From the NCBI RefSeq assembly GCF_002631205.1, contig NZ_PDLO01000010.1, forward strand, positions 56,914 through 120,913: a stretch of 64,000 bases of DNA, given 5' to 3'. Source of the DNA: Neolewinella marina. Its GTDB lineage: Bacteria; Bacteroidota; Bacteroidia; Chitinophagales; Saprospiraceae. Under the pieces are notes generated by a model. It made no database searches and was not told where the DNA came from. It saw nothing but the letters and a program-made list of their open reading frames with translations. Of the stretch, positions 28,922 to 39,400 are shown one piece after another. The position numbers were made by a program, and so were the translations under genes. Positions within the stretch are counted from its first letter, which is position 1, and each line of letters opens with the position of its first letter.

Positions 28922-29869
28922 ATGCGAGAAGTAAGAGTATTTGCCCCGGCTACCGTAGCCAACGTCGCCGTCGGCTTCGACATCCTCGGTTTTGCCATCA
29001 ACCGCCCCGGCGACGAGATTGTGGCCCGCCTGAATCCCGCCTTCTCCGGAGTGCGCATCACCGCCATCACCGGTACGGGCGATAAGGTTCTGCCCCTCGA
29101 TACCGAAAAGAATACCGCCGGAGTCTCGGCCCAGCGGCTGTTGCACCACCTGGGGCAGCCGGAAACCGGCGTTGAACTGGAAATTCACAAAAAAATGCCC
29201 TTCGGCTCCGGCCTGGGCTCCTCAGCGGCCAGCGCCGCTGGTGCGGCGGTGGCCGTGAACGAACTGCTGGGCGCCCCCCTGACCCGGGAGGCCCTCCTGT
29301 ACTTTACCGTCCTGGGGGAAGAAGTTGCCGACGGCAGCTTTCACGCCGACAACGTGGCCCCCTGCCTGGTGGGTGGCATCACCTTGATCCGGTCCAACGA
29401 CTCCCTCGACGTCCACCACCTGCCCGTACCGAACGGATTGCACGTAGCGGTGGTCCACCCCGAAATAGAGATCCTCACCCGCGACGCCCGCGCGGTACTC
29501 AGCGACCAGGTGCCGCTGTCGGTGGCCATCCGGCAAACGGGCAGTCTGGCCAGCTTCATCACCGCCCTGTACACCAACGACATTTCCCTGCTGGGCCGCT
29601 CGCTGCACGACCACATGATCGAGCCCCAGCGCAAGCAGCTGATCACCGGCTTCGACGACGTCAAGGCGGCCGCCCTGCAGCGCGGAGCCCTGGGCTGCAG
29701 CATCAGTGGTGCCGGCCCCAGCATCTTTGCCCTCTGCGACAGTGGCTACCTCGCCCAGGCCGTTGGCCAGGGGATGCAGGCCGCCTTCCAGCAGCACGGC
29801 GTCGAAAGCCAGCTTTATGTTTCTCCCATCAACCAGCGGGGCGTGGAGATCCTGTCGGTCACCGACTGA
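28922..29869 (+). CDS. thrB: Homoserine kinase
   Basis: 315 residues, GHMP kinase. N-terminal APATVANVAVGFDILGFA, the phosphate-binding loop PFGSGLGSSAASAAGA near residue 95, and the C-terminal motif GCSISGAGPSIFALC. It phosphorylates homoserine for ThrC. Second gene of the thr operon, 4 bases behind thrA and 36 before thrC. Confidence 0.96.
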   Translation: MREVRVFAPATVANVAVGFDILGFAINRPGDEIVARLNPAFSGVRITAITGTGDKVLPLDTEKNTAGVSAQRLLHHLGQPETGVELEIHKKMPFGSGLGSSAASAAGAAVAVNELLGAPLTREALLYFTVLGEEVADGSFHADNVAPCLVGGITLIRSNDSLDVHHLPVPNGLHVAVVHPEIEILTRDARAVLSDQVPLSVAIRQTGSLASFITALYTNDISLLGRSLHDHMIEPQRKQLITGFDDVKAAALQRGALGCSISGAGPSIFALCDSGYLAQAVGQGMQAAFQQHGVESQLYVSPINQRGVEILSVTD

Positions 29870-29905
29870 CGGCAACCACCCCACCCCGCGGCCATCCCCT
29901 CCGCC

Positions 29906-31246
29906 ATGAAGTTTTACAGCACCAACGATCCCGACCACCGCGTCGACCTCCGGGAAGCCATCTTCCGCGGCCTGCCCGCCGATAACGGACTCTATATGCC
30001 GGAGCGGATCGAACCCCTGCCCCCCGCCTTCTTTGACGAACTGCCTTCCCTCAGCTTTGCCGAAATTGGCTACCGCGTCAGCCGCCAATTGCTCGGCGAC
30101 GCCGTGCCCGAAGCAGACCTGCGCCGGATCGTGGCGGAAACCGTCGACTTTCCCGCCCCGGTGGTCGAGCTCGACGAGCGGATCTACGTGCTGGAGCTCT
30201 TTCACGGACCTTCCCTCGCCTTTAAGGACTTCGGGGCCCGCTTCATGTCGCGGCTGATGCACCACTTTAACGAGGCGGATTCCGGCGACCTCACCATCCT
30301 GGTGGCTACTTCCGGCGATACCGGCGGGGCGGTGGCCGCGGGTTTTTACGATACACCGGGCATCCAGGTGGTCATCCTCTACCCCAGCGGAAAGGTCAGC
30401 GACCTTCAGGAGAAGCAGCTCACTACCCTCGGCAAAAACATCCACGCCCTGGAGGTCGACGGCAGCTTCGACGACTGCCAGGCCCTGGTCAAGCGCGCCT
30501 TTCTGGATGATGAATTGCGCAGCCGGTTCCGGCTCAGCTCGGCCAACAGCATCAACATCTCCCGGCTCATTCCCCAGACCTTCTACTACTTCGAAGCCTA
30601 CAAGCAACTGCTGGCGGCCGGTGGACCTACACCCCCGGTGGCCTTCTGCGTACCGAGCGGCAACTTCGGCAACCTTACAGCCGGACTCATCGCCCAGCGG
30701 CTCGGGCTGCCGGTTCACCACTTCATCGCGGCCACGAACGCCAACGACGTAGTGCCCCGCTACTTGGAGAGTGGGGACTACCAGCCCGCTCCCTCCGTCC
30801 CTACCCTGTCGAATGCCATGGACGTCGGTGCTCCCAGCAACTTCGCGCGCATGACCAACCTCTTCGGCCACCTCCTTGGAAAGGAAAAGCCCCTGCCCGA
30901 GGTACACGCCGAACTGGGCCGACGGGTATCCGGCTACGCCTACGACGATGCGGCTACCGAGGCGGCCGTCAGGGAAGTAAAAGCGAAGTACGGCTACACC
31001 ATCGACCCCCACGGGGCGGTGGGTTACCTGGCCTTGCGGGAATGGCAGCAAGGCCACCCCGCTACTCGCGGCGTTATTCTGGAGACAGCCCACCCCAGCA
31101 AGTTTTTGCCGGATATGGAGCGGATCCTCGGTGAGGAGGTAGCGGTGCCCGAGCGGCTGTCCCAACTCGCCGACGCCGAGAAGGTGGCCGATCCCATGAC
31201 GACCGAGTACACGGATTTTCGGTCTTGGCTGGAGGGTAATTTATAG
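29906..31246 (+). CDS. thrC: Threonine synthase
   Basis: 446 residues, PLP-dependent fold type II. The N-terminus MKFYSTNDPDHRVDLREAI is typical. The PLP-binding Lys is in LAFKDFGARF, the phosphate-cradle region in ATSGDTGGAVAAGF, and the conserved SANSINISRLIPQTFYYF follows. It converts O-phosphohomoserine to threonine and ends the operon. The two parS palindromes follow directly after the stop. Confidence 0.96.
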   Translation: MKFYSTNDPDHRVDLREAIFRGLPADNGLYMPERIEPLPPAFFDELPSLSFAEIGYRVSRQLLGDAVPEADLRRIVAETVDFPAPVVELDERIYVLELFHGPSLAFKDFGARFMSRLMHHFNEADSGDLTILVATSGDTGGAVAAGFYDTPGIQVVILYPSGKVSDLQEKQLTTLGKNIHALEVDGSFDDCQALVKRAFLDDELRSRFRLSSANSINISRLIPQTFYYFEAYKQLLAAGGPTPPVAFCVPSGNFGNLTAGLIAQRLGLPVHHFIAATNANDVVPRYLESGDYQPAPSVPTLSNAMDVGAPSNFARMTNLFGHLLGKEKPLPEVHAELGRRVSGYAYDDAATEAAVREVKAKYGYTIDPHGAVGYLALREWQQGHPATRGVILETAHPSKFLPDMERILGEEVAVPERLSQLADAEKVADPMTTEYTDFRSWLEGNL

Positions 31247-31257
31247 CCTCTGGGGAA

Positions 31258-31273
31258 TGTTCCACGTGGAACA
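31258..31273. promoter_or_regulatory. parS: parS site 1 (ParB binding)
   Basis: TGTTCCACGTGGAACA is a perfect 16-bp palindrome that matches the bacterial parS consensus (TGTTnCACGTGnAACA). It lies 11 bases behind thrC. Confidence 0.85.
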
Positions 31274-31294
31274 ATTGGGGGAGCGGAGATCAAT

Positions 31295-31310
31295 TGTTCC
31301 ACGTGGAACA
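31295..31310. promoter_or_regulatory. parS: parS site 2 (ParB binding)
   Basis: A second identical 16-bp parS palindrome, 21 bases after the first. Together with the flanking ATTG/CAAT the two copies form 20-bp arms (31258-31277 and 31291-31310) of one larger inverted repeat. Confidence 0.85.
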
Positions 31311-31437
31311 TCGAATACGGAGTCGGGATTTCACGACGAATCCGGCACCCGCTCCGCCATAATCCGGCTTTAAGTCGTTGTTGCGGCAAGTGTTCCGGCG
31401 GTAGTTTGATACCTTAGCAAAACAAAAATTCAGCCAA

Positions 31438-33771
31438 ATGAAATTACCGTTGATCTGGTGCCTGCTGTTGCTGGCCGCCGGGACCGTCCAGGCGCAGGTG
31501 CCGGGCGAAAACCCCTTCAAACAGCTCGAAAACGAACTGCCCACCCCGAACGTCTACCGCAACGCGGCCGGCGCCCCGGGCCATATGTACTGGCAGCAGA
31601 AGGCCGATTACCAAATGGACATCCGTCTGGACGACGAGCAGCAGCGGGTATACGGCACGGAGAAGATCACCTACCACAACAACTCCCCCGACCCCCTCGA
31701 CTACTTGTGGGTGCAGCTGGACCAGAACGTCCGGGCCCTGGATTCCGATACCTACTCCACCTCCACCAGCGAGATGGGTGAGCGGATGTCGCTCGGACAG
31801 CTCTCCCGCCTGGAGCCCACCTTCGACGGTGGCTTCAAGATCGACTGGGTGCGTGACGCCGCCGGTAAGGACATGGCCTACTTCATCCAGAAAACCATGA
31901 TGCGTGTCGACCTGCCGAAGACCCTCAAGCCCGGCGAGAGTACCGTGCTGCAGATCAAATACTGGTACAACATCAACGACCGGATGAAGGACGGCGGTGG
32001 TCGCTCCGGCTCGGAGTACTTCGAGGAGGACGACAACTACCTCTACACCATCGCCCAGTTCTACCCCCGCATGGCCCTGTACAGCGACAACGTGGGCTGG
32101 CAGAACAAGCAGTTCCTCGGACGGGGGGAATTCACCCTCACCTTCGGCGACTACGATGTGAAGATCACCGTACCCGCCGACCACCTCGTAGCCGCCACCG
32201 GTACCCTGCAAAACGACAGTGAGGTGCTGACCCGCGAGCAGCGGCAGCGACTGGAAAAGGCCCGCAAGGAGCGTGTCCAGCCGGTCATCATCGCCAGCCA
32301 GGAAGAAGCCATTGAGCGGGAAAAGACGAAGGTCAAGAAAGAAAAGACCTGGCACTTCAAGGCCGAGAACGTCCGCGACTTCGCCTTCGCCTCCTCCCGG
32401 AAGTTCATCTGGGACGCCATGGGCGTCGAGCAGGAAGACGGCAGCGTAGTGATGGCCATGTCGATGTACCCCAAGGAGGGCAACCCCCTCTGGGAGCGCT
32501 TCTCGACCAAGGCCGTGGCTCACACCCTGAAGTGGTACACCCATTACACCTTCAACTACCCCTACCCCGTGGCCTGGTCGATCAACGCGGCCGACATCGG
32601 CATGGAGTACCCCATGATCTGCTTCAACTTCGGCCGCACCGAGGCCGATGGCACCTACAGCGACCGTACCAAGTACGGCATGATCGGCGTGATCATCCAC
32701 GAGGTAGGCCACAACTACTTCCCGATGATCGTAAACAGCGACGAGCGGCAGTGGACGTGGATGGACGAGGGCCTGAACACCTTCCTCCAGTACCTCGCCG
32801 AGCAGCAGTGGGAGCGCGACTACCCCAGCCGCCGCGGACCCGCCAACAAGATCGTCGACTACATGAAGGGCGACAAGCGCTACATCTCCCCCATCATGAC
32901 GAACTCGGAGTCGATCTGGCAGTTCGGCAACAACGCCTACGGCAAGCCGGCCACCGCCCTGAACATCCTCCGGGAAACCATCATGGGCCGCGAGGCATTT
33001 GACTACGCCTTCAAGACCTACGCCAACCGCTGGAAATTCAAGCACCCCGCCCCGGCCGACCTGTTCCGGACGATGGAGGACGCCTCGGCCATTGACCTTG
33101 ACTGGTTCTGGCGCGGCTGGTTCTTTACCACCGACCACGTCGACATCGCCCTGGCCGACGTGAAGGAGTTCCGGATCAACAGCATGGACCCCGTCGCCGA
33201 AAAGGCCCGGGAGCGGCAGGCCGAGGAGGAAGCCCCCCGCAACATCAGCAGCATCCGCAACGAGCAGGAGATCACCCAGACCTACGACGAGATCGATACT
33301 ACCCTGCGCGACTTCTACACCGACTACGATCCCTTCGAAGCGACCGTGATCGACCGCGACGAGTACCACCATTACCTGCAGGGACTGAGCGAAGCCGAAC
33401 GCGCCGTCCTCCAGGCCAACAAGTACTACTACGAGCTGACCTTCGAAAACATCGGCGGACTGGTGATGCCGATCATTCTGGAGTTCACCTTCGCCGACGG
33501 CACCAAGGAGGTGCTGCGCATCCCCGCCGAGATCTGGCGCATGGGCACCGAGGAGGTGACCAAGGTCTTTCCCTTCACCCAGCAGGTAAAGTCGATCGTC
33601 CTGGATCCCTTCCTGGAAACCGCCGATACGGATACCAGCAATAACTACTACCCCTCCAAGCCCGCCGTCAACCGCTTTGACCTCTACCAGAGCCGGGAGC
33701 GGAACGGAGAAAACCCCATGCAGCGCAACCGTCGGGCCGAACAGCAGGACGCCTCCGGTTCGCGCCGCTAA
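31438..33771 (+). CDS. M1 family metallopeptidase, exported
   Basis: 777 residues with a signal peptide (about 1-20, LLLLAAGTVQAQ). The gluzincin zinc motif HEVGH is at about 421-425, with the downstream Glu in WTWMDEGLNTF, as in M1 aminopeptidases. An N-terminal beta domain (YQMDIRLDDEQQRVYG) precedes it, and a helical region and a C-terminal part (about 580-777) follow. The substrate-binding GAMEN motif of classical aminopeptidases is not obvious: the corresponding region reads IGMEYPM, as in many Bacteroidota M1 proteins. A periplasmic or surface location is likely. Confidence 0.9.
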   Translation: MKLPLIWCLLLLAAGTVQAQVPGENPFKQLENELPTPNVYRNAAGAPGHMYWQQKADYQMDIRLDDEQQRVYGTEKITYHNNSPDPLDYLWVQLDQNVRALDSDTYSTSTSEMGERMSLGQLSRLEPTFDGGFKIDWVRDAAGKDMAYFIQKTMMRVDLPKTLKPGESTVLQIKYWYNINDRMKDGGGRSGSEYFEEDDNYLYTIAQFYPRMALYSDNVGWQNKQFLGRGEFTLTFGDYDVKITVPADHLVAATGTLQNDSEVLTREQRQRLEKARKERVQPVIIASQEEAIEREKTKVKKEKTWHFKAENVRDFAFASSRKFIWDAMGVEQEDGSVVMAMSMYPKEGNPLWERFSTKAVAHTLKWYTHYTFNYPYPVAWSINAADIGMEYPMICFNFGRTEADGTYSDRTKYGMIGVIIHEVGHNYFPMIVNSDERQWTWMDEGLNTFLQYLAEQQWERDYPSRRGPANKIVDYMKGDKRYISPIMTNSESIWQFGNNAYGKPATALNILRETIMGREAFDYAFKTYANRWKFKHPAPADLFRTMEDASAIDLDWFWRGWFFTTDHVDIALADVKEFRINSMDPVAEKARERQAEEEAPRNISSIRNEQEITQTYDEIDTTLRDFYTDYDPFEATVIDRDEYHHYLQGLSEAERAVLQANKYYYELTFENIGGLVMPIILEFTFADGTKEVLRIPAEIWRMGTEEVTKVFPFTQQVKSIVLDPFLETADTDTSNNYYPSKPAVNRFDLYQSRERNGENPMQRNRRAEQQDASGSRR

Positions 33772-33790
33772 GTCGCGCCCGATTACACAC

Positions 33791-34900
33791 ATGACCTATA
33801 CCAATCCCGCGCTCACCGTCGTCAGCGACGAAGTTACCCCCGGGGCCCTGCGCTGGCGCAGCCCTTCCAACATTGCCCTGGTCAAGTACTGGGGCAAGCA
33901 CGGAAACCAGCTGCCGCAGAACGCCTCGGTCAGCTTCACCCTTGACGCCGCGGCGACCGATACTACCCTACACTATCACCCGCGCCGGGAAGCCGGCGCG
34001 GGGGTAGATGTGGCCCTCTACTTTGACGGGGAGCTGCACCCCGGATTCACCGACCGCACCCGCCGCTTCCTGGAGGGCCTGCTGCCGATCTACCCCTTCC
34101 TGCGGCAGTTCTCGCTGCGGATCGATACCACGAACAGCTTCCCCCACTCGGCCGGCATCGCCAGTTCGGCGTCGGGCATGAGTGCCCTGGCGTTGTGTCT
34201 GGTCAGCCTGGAAGAGGCGCTCTTTGAGCCGCTCCCCGATACCGCTGCTTTCTTCCGCAAGGCCAGCTACCTTTCCCGCCTGGGATCGGGCAGCGCCTGC
34301 CGGTCGGTCTACGGTACGGCGGCGGTGTGGGGCACGGTCTCCGGGCTGGCGGACAGCAGCGACGAATACGCCGTCGGCATCGCCGACCACCTCCACCCCG
34401 TTTTCCAGTCTTACCACGACGACATCCTGCTGGTTTCCCGGTCGGAGAAGTCGGTAAGCAGCCGTGCCGGACACGGCCTCATGGAGCAAAATCCCTACGC
34501 GCCGGCCCGCTACGCCCAGGCCAATCAGCGCACCCGGGAAATGCTGGACGTATTGCGGCGGGGTGACACCGAAAGGTTCGGGCAACTACTTGAAAGTGAG
34601 GCACTTACCCTGCATGCACTGATGATGAGCAGCCAGCCTTCGTATACCCTCATCGAGCCCAATACGCTCAAGGTTATCACCACCCTGCAGCAGTTCCGGC
34701 GGGAAACCGGCCACCCCGTCCACTTCACCCTGGACGCCGGCCCAAACGTCCACCTGATGTACCCGGACGCGATTGCGGCGGAGGTATCCATCTTCGTAAC
34801 GGATCACCTGCTGCACTACTGCGAGGACCGGCAGTACCTCGCCGACCACGTCGGCAAGGGACCCCACCAATTGGCGATCGACGGAACGTCCGGGGCGTGA
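33791..34900 (+). CDS. mvaD: Diphosphomevalonate decarboxylase
   Basis: 369 residues from ATG 33791. The GHMP signature SNIALVKYWGK is near residue 37, the phosphate loop region FPHSAGIASSASGMSALAL near 115, GSGSACRSVYG follows, and the C-terminal FTLDAGPNVHLMY closes the fold. It converts mevalonate diphosphate to isopentenyl diphosphate, so this organism uses the mevalonate pathway. It follows the M1 peptidase by 19 bases and precedes the rhodanese by 17; no other mevalonate gene is nearby. Confidence 0.93.
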   Translation: MTYTNPALTVVSDEVTPGALRWRSPSNIALVKYWGKHGNQLPQNASVSFTLDAAATDTTLHYHPRREAGAGVDVALYFDGELHPGFTDRTRRFLEGLLPIYPFLRQFSLRIDTTNSFPHSAGIASSASGMSALALCLVSLEEALFEPLPDTAAFFRKASYLSRLGSGSACRSVYGTAAVWGTVSGLADSSDEYAVGIADHLHPVFQSYHDDILLVSRSEKSVSSRAGHGLMEQNPYAPARYAQANQRTREMLDVLRRGDTERFGQLLESEALTLHALMMSSQPSYTLIEPNTLKVITTLQQFRRETGHPVHFTLDAGPNVHLMYPDAIAAEVSIFVTDHLLHYCEDRQYLADHVGKGPHQLAIDGTSGA

Positions 34901-34917
34901 AGGCTGTTTAAGTAGTG

Positions 34918-35448
34918 ATGCGCTACCTCAACGTTTCCCTTCTCACCCTGGTCGCCTGCTTCGTTTACGCCTGCGGCCTCGGCAGCCAGGAACTTCCTCC
35001 CCGCCTCCGCACGGGCTACCCGCCCCTCGACGAGCGGCTGTCAAGGATGGTTACGGTCGATTCCCTGAGCCTGAGTCCGGCGGAAGTGCGGCGACTCCCC
35101 CACCCCCTGCTGCTCGACGCCCGGGAGCCCGAGGAGTACGCCGTCAGCCACCTGCCAGGCGCGGAGAACATCGGCTACGACGATGCCCGTTACGGTTTGC
35201 TGGAGGGCGTCGACCGCGACCGCCCCGTGGTGGTGTACTGCACCATCGGTTACCGCAGCGAGCGGATGGCCGAGGAGCTGCGCAGCCGCGGCTTCCGCCG
35301 GGTGTATAACCTCTACGGCAGTATCTATGCCTGGGCGCTGGCCGGTTACCCCCTCGTCGACGAAGACGGGCCCACCCGCCGCCTGCATACCTACAACCGC
35401 AAGTGGGGAACCTATTTTCCCGATAGCTTAGCTACCAAAGTTTACTAG
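34918..35448 (+). CDS. Rhodanese-like domain lipoprotein
   Basis: 176 residues from ATG 34918 (a GTG sits one codon earlier). A lipoprotein signal is present (candidate lipid Cys at 14 or 19 in VACFVYACG). A single rhodanese domain spans about 55-150, with LLLDAREPEEYAVSHLPGA and active-site loop VVVYCTIGYRS (C108). A periplasmic sulfur-transfer or redox role is possible. The gene lies between mvaD and purine nucleoside phosphorylase in the same direction. Confidence 0.85.
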   Translation: MRYLNVSLLTLVACFVYACGLGSQELPPRLRTGYPPLDERLSRMVTVDSLSLSPAEVRRLPHPLLLDAREPEEYAVSHLPGAENIGYDDARYGLLEGVDRDRPVVVYCTIGYRSERMAEELRSRGFRRVYNLYGSIYAWALAGYPLVDEDGPTRRLHTYNRKWGTYFPDSLATKVY

Positions 35449-35458
35449 TCCCGTATCC

Positions 35459-36292
35459 ATGACCCTTTACCAACAAATCCAGGAGTGTGTTGCATTCATC
35501 AAACAAAGAGCCCGTACCGAGCCCCGGGTGGGCATCATCCTGGGCACGGGACTGAGTACCCTGGTGGAAGAGATCGAGATTGAGCAGGAATTTGTCTACG
35601 GCCTCCTCCCCTACTTTTCGGTGTCTACGGTGGCCAGTCACCGGGGCAAACTGGTACTGGGCAAGCTGCGGGGCGTGCCCGTGGTGGCCATGGCCGGCCG
35701 CCTCCACTACTACGAGGGCTACAGCATGCAGCAGCTCACCTTTCCGGTGCGGGTGCTGAAGGCTCTCGGCATCGAGCACCTGCTCATTTCCAATGCGTCC
35801 GGGAGCGTTAATCCCGACATCTGCGCCGGCGACGTGGTCTTCCTCAACGACCACATCAATATGCAGCCCGATAACCCCCTGCGCGGCCACAACGACGACC
35901 GCCTGGGGCCCCGCTTTCCCGATATGCTGAATACCTATAACCGGGAGCTGAACGCCAAAGCCATGGAAATGGCCAAGAAACGCGGGCTGACCACCCATGA
36001 GGGGGTATACCTGGCCCTCCCCGGCCCCAACCTGGAGACCCCGGCCGAGTACCGCATGGCCAACATCATCGGGGCCGACGTCATCGGCATGTCGACCGTT
36101 CCGGAAGTTTTGGTGGCCCGCCACGCCGATCTGCCGGTATTTGTGGCCTCGGTGGTAAGCAACAAATGCTTCCCCATCGCCGACATCCAGCCCACCACCG
36201 TGGAGGACGTCATTGCCACCGTACAGGTCGTGGAGCCCAAGCTCCGCCTGCTTATGGCGGACCTGGTGGAGTACCTGGCCGCGGAGGGTTAG
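35459..36292 (+). CDS. punA: Purine-nucleoside phosphorylase
   Basis: 277 residues, the trimeric NP-I/PNP II type. IILGTGLSTL near the N-terminus binds phosphate, followed by HRGKLVLG, GRLHYYEGY and VLKALGIEHLLISNASGSVN. The C-terminal half has NLETPAEYRM, IGADVIGMSTVPE and VVSNKC. It splits purine ribonucleosides into base and ribose-1-phosphate in the cytoplasm. The start is 10 bases after the rhodanese stop. Confidence 0.93.
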   Translation: MTLYQQIQECVAFIKQRARTEPRVGIILGTGLSTLVEEIEIEQEFVYGLLPYFSVSTVASHRGKLVLGKLRGVPVVAMAGRLHYYEGYSMQQLTFPVRVLKALGIEHLLISNASGSVNPDICAGDVVFLNDHINMQPDNPLRGHNDDRLGPRFPDMLNTYNRELNAKAMEMAKKRGLTTHEGVYLALPGPNLETPAEYRMANIIGADVIGMSTVPEVLVARHADLPVFVASVVSNKCFPIADIQPTTVEDVIATVQVVEPKLRLLMADLVEYLAAEG

Positions 36293-36437
36293 GCGCGGCC
36301 GCGGGTGCCGGGAAACGGTGTTCCGCCGGGCTGCAATCGGAAGTCCGAAATGGAAAGAAGGACAAAAACATGGTGCCCCGGACAACTAACGATTGCGCTC
36401 GAACCTTTAAAACAAGTTAACCCTGATCGAAAGCTGA

Positions 36438-39400
36438 ATGAACGGAGCCCTTCGCGCCGCCTGGAAAAATCTTAGTACTACCGACCGCGACGTAGCGACG
36501 GCAATGAGTATAGTGTACGAGGAACGCTCCGTGCTCGACTTGTCCCGCTTGTTGAACAAGATTGGTATGGCCCCACCCCCGGGTGAGTCCAGGTTTACCC
36601 ACGCAGATACTGAACAAATTGTCCACCGCCTGTACGAGCAGGGAATCCTGATCAAGCAGAGCGACCACGGCTGGCGGATCAATCCCCGCCACAGCGAGGC
36701 CATCATGCGGCAGGCCAGCCGCCGGCCCGACTTCAGCGTACTCGTCAACGAGATCCGCCGGGAGCTGCCCTACAAGACCTACTGGCAACCCAGCAGTCCC
36801 CACGCCCTGATGCGGGAGATCCGCATTGCCTTCTACCTGCAGAACGAGGCCGGCTTCGACCGCCTGCAACGGGAAACGGAGAACTTTTACCCCGACCAGG
36901 CCCGTACCGGGGTGTTCATCGATCCCCTCTTCGCCGAGTTCGACCCGCGCTGGGTAGAGAACCTGCTGCCCGCCTGGCAGGAGATCAACCTGCGCAACGC
37001 CTTCCGCCGCGCGCTGGTGGCCATGGAGCCCCTGGATACCCTGGTGGAGTTCCTGGAACAGCACGAGAAGATCCGCGAGCCCGAATCCGGCCCCCTGCGG
37101 GAGTTGCTGGCCGAAGCCTTCGTCCTCCAGGGCGCCTGGAGCCGCCTGCAGCTGTGGGCCGACCTGGAAACGGCCGAGTGGCGCAGCAGCGCCAACCACC
37201 TGATCTACCACGTCCTCCGCGACGAGGACGAGATCGCCCAGGACCTCATCGAGGAAGTCCGCAAGGGCTACCGCCGCGAGTACGAGAACAAGTACCCCGC
37301 CCACCTGGCCGGTTACCTCTACCTGCTTTCCCTCCTCCGCAACGGGGGGGTGAAAAGCGCGGAGATCATCGGGCACCACCTGGAAAACCTCGACCCCGTA
37401 CAGAACCTGCGCCTCGGCGGCACCTACCTCGTCTTCAAGGCCCTGCACGCCTACCTCCGCAACGACGAGGACGCCCAGGCCGTGGCCCAGCAGGGGCTCG
37501 ACCGCATGGAAGCCAACGCCTTCGCCCGCACCTTCCACGCTCTGTTCCGCCTCTGGACCGACAGCAGCACCGAAGCGCCCAGCGACGCCTACCTCCAGGA
37601 GCTGGAGACCTTCCGCGAGCAGGCCCAGGACAGCGGCTACCAGTGGGTGGAAATGGAGATCACCCGCGTACTCTCCCTGCGCCACCCCGACACCGACGCC
37701 CGGGAAGCCTACGCGACCCGCGCCCAGCAACTGAGCGACCAGCTCCGGATCTACTCCCTGGCCGACGCCATGCCGCGCATCGAGCCCTGGGAACGGGCCC
37801 TGGAGGTACTGGTGGGCATGGGAACCCCCGACCGCAACCACGAAAAGCGCAGCAAGAAGACCAGCCGCTTCGTCTGGTTCGTCGACTTCGAGAAGCGGGA
37901 GCTGGAACCCCGCGAACAGACCCTGAGCAAGGGCGGCAGCTGGTCCAAGGGCCGTAAAGTGGCCCTGAAGCGCGTCAAACAGGGCGACGTGGAGGGCATG
38001 ACCCCCCAGGACGTGGCCGTAGCCAAGGCCATCGAGGAGGACTACAGCCGCTACCACCCCAACGGCAGCTACACCATCAACTACGAGGAGGCCCTGCTGG
38101 CCCTGGTCGGCCACCCCCACCTCTACCTCAGCAAGAACTCCGCCATCGGCGTGGAGCTGGTGCGCCGCAACCCCCAGCTGCTCATCGAGGAGACGAACAA
38201 CCGCCTCCACCTCCGCTTCGCCCAGGACTTCACCGGTACCGGCGTCCAGGTGGTCAAGGAAACCCCCACCCGCTACCAGGTCATCGAGGTAAATGACGGC
38301 CACAACCTGATCCACCGGCAGATCGGCGCCGGACTGGAGATCCCCAAACGGGCCCGCCACCGCCTGCTGGAGGTAGCCCGCAACCTGAGCAAATTCACCG
38401 AGGTACAGAATACCCTGGCCGGGGTGATCGACGACCTCGACGAAACGAAGGCCGACTCCCGCACCTACGTCCACCTGCTGCCCATCGGGGAAACCTTCAA
38501 GGTGGAATTCTTCGTGCGCCCCCTGCCGGAGGAGGACCAGTACTTCAAGCCCGGCCGCGGCCGTAACAAGGTAATCAGCGACGTAGACGGCCACCGCCGC
38601 CTGGCCGAGCGCGACCTGAGCCGCGAGATCGAGCGGGCGGAGGGCGTCATCCTGGACTGCCCTACCCTGCAGAAGCTCGTCCACCGCGACTACGAATGGC
38701 AGGTCGACGAAGTAGAGGACTGCCTCAACATCCTGCTGGAGCTGCAGCCCCTGCGCGCCCTGGACCGCATCATTCTGGAGCACCCCCGCGGCGAACGCAT
38801 CAAGCTGATCGGCAGCGTGGATTTCTCCGACCTCTCCCTGGGCGTCAAGGAATCCGCCGGCTGGTTCGACGTGGAAGGCTCCCTGGCCGTCGACGACAAC
38901 CAGGTGATCAGTTTCCGCGAGCTCATCGACAAGGTGAGCCAGAACGAACAGAGCAACTTCATCCAGCTCAGCGAAGGGCAGTACGTCGCCCTCACCGAGC
39001 AACTCCGTCGCAAGCTGCGGGAAATGGAGGGACTTATGACCCAGAAGGGCGACGGCATGCAGCTGCACCCCCTCGCTACGGGCATCCTCGACGACGTGGC
39101 CGACCAGCTCGGGGCCTTCGAGGCCGACATCGCCTGGCGCGAAAGCCTGCAGCGTATCCAGAGCGTCAACCACACCATCGCCCGCGTACCCTCTACCTTC
39201 CGGGCGGAACTGCGGCCCTACCAGCTCGACGGTTTCCGCTGGCTGATGCGGCTGGCCGACTGGGGCGTAGGCGCCTGTTTGGCGGACGATATGGGACTGG
39301 GTAAGACCATCCAGGCCCTGGCCATGATGCAGGCCCGGGCGGAAGAAGGTCCGGCCCTGGTCATCGCACCGGCCTCCGTGACGCGGAACTGGATGCGGGA

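Noticed and set aside
9707..36309. Shared 18-mer GGCGCGGCCGCGGGTGCC at 9707 and 36292
   Set aside because: Only two copies of a GC-only palindrome-cored string in a GC-rich genome; flanks are not alike.
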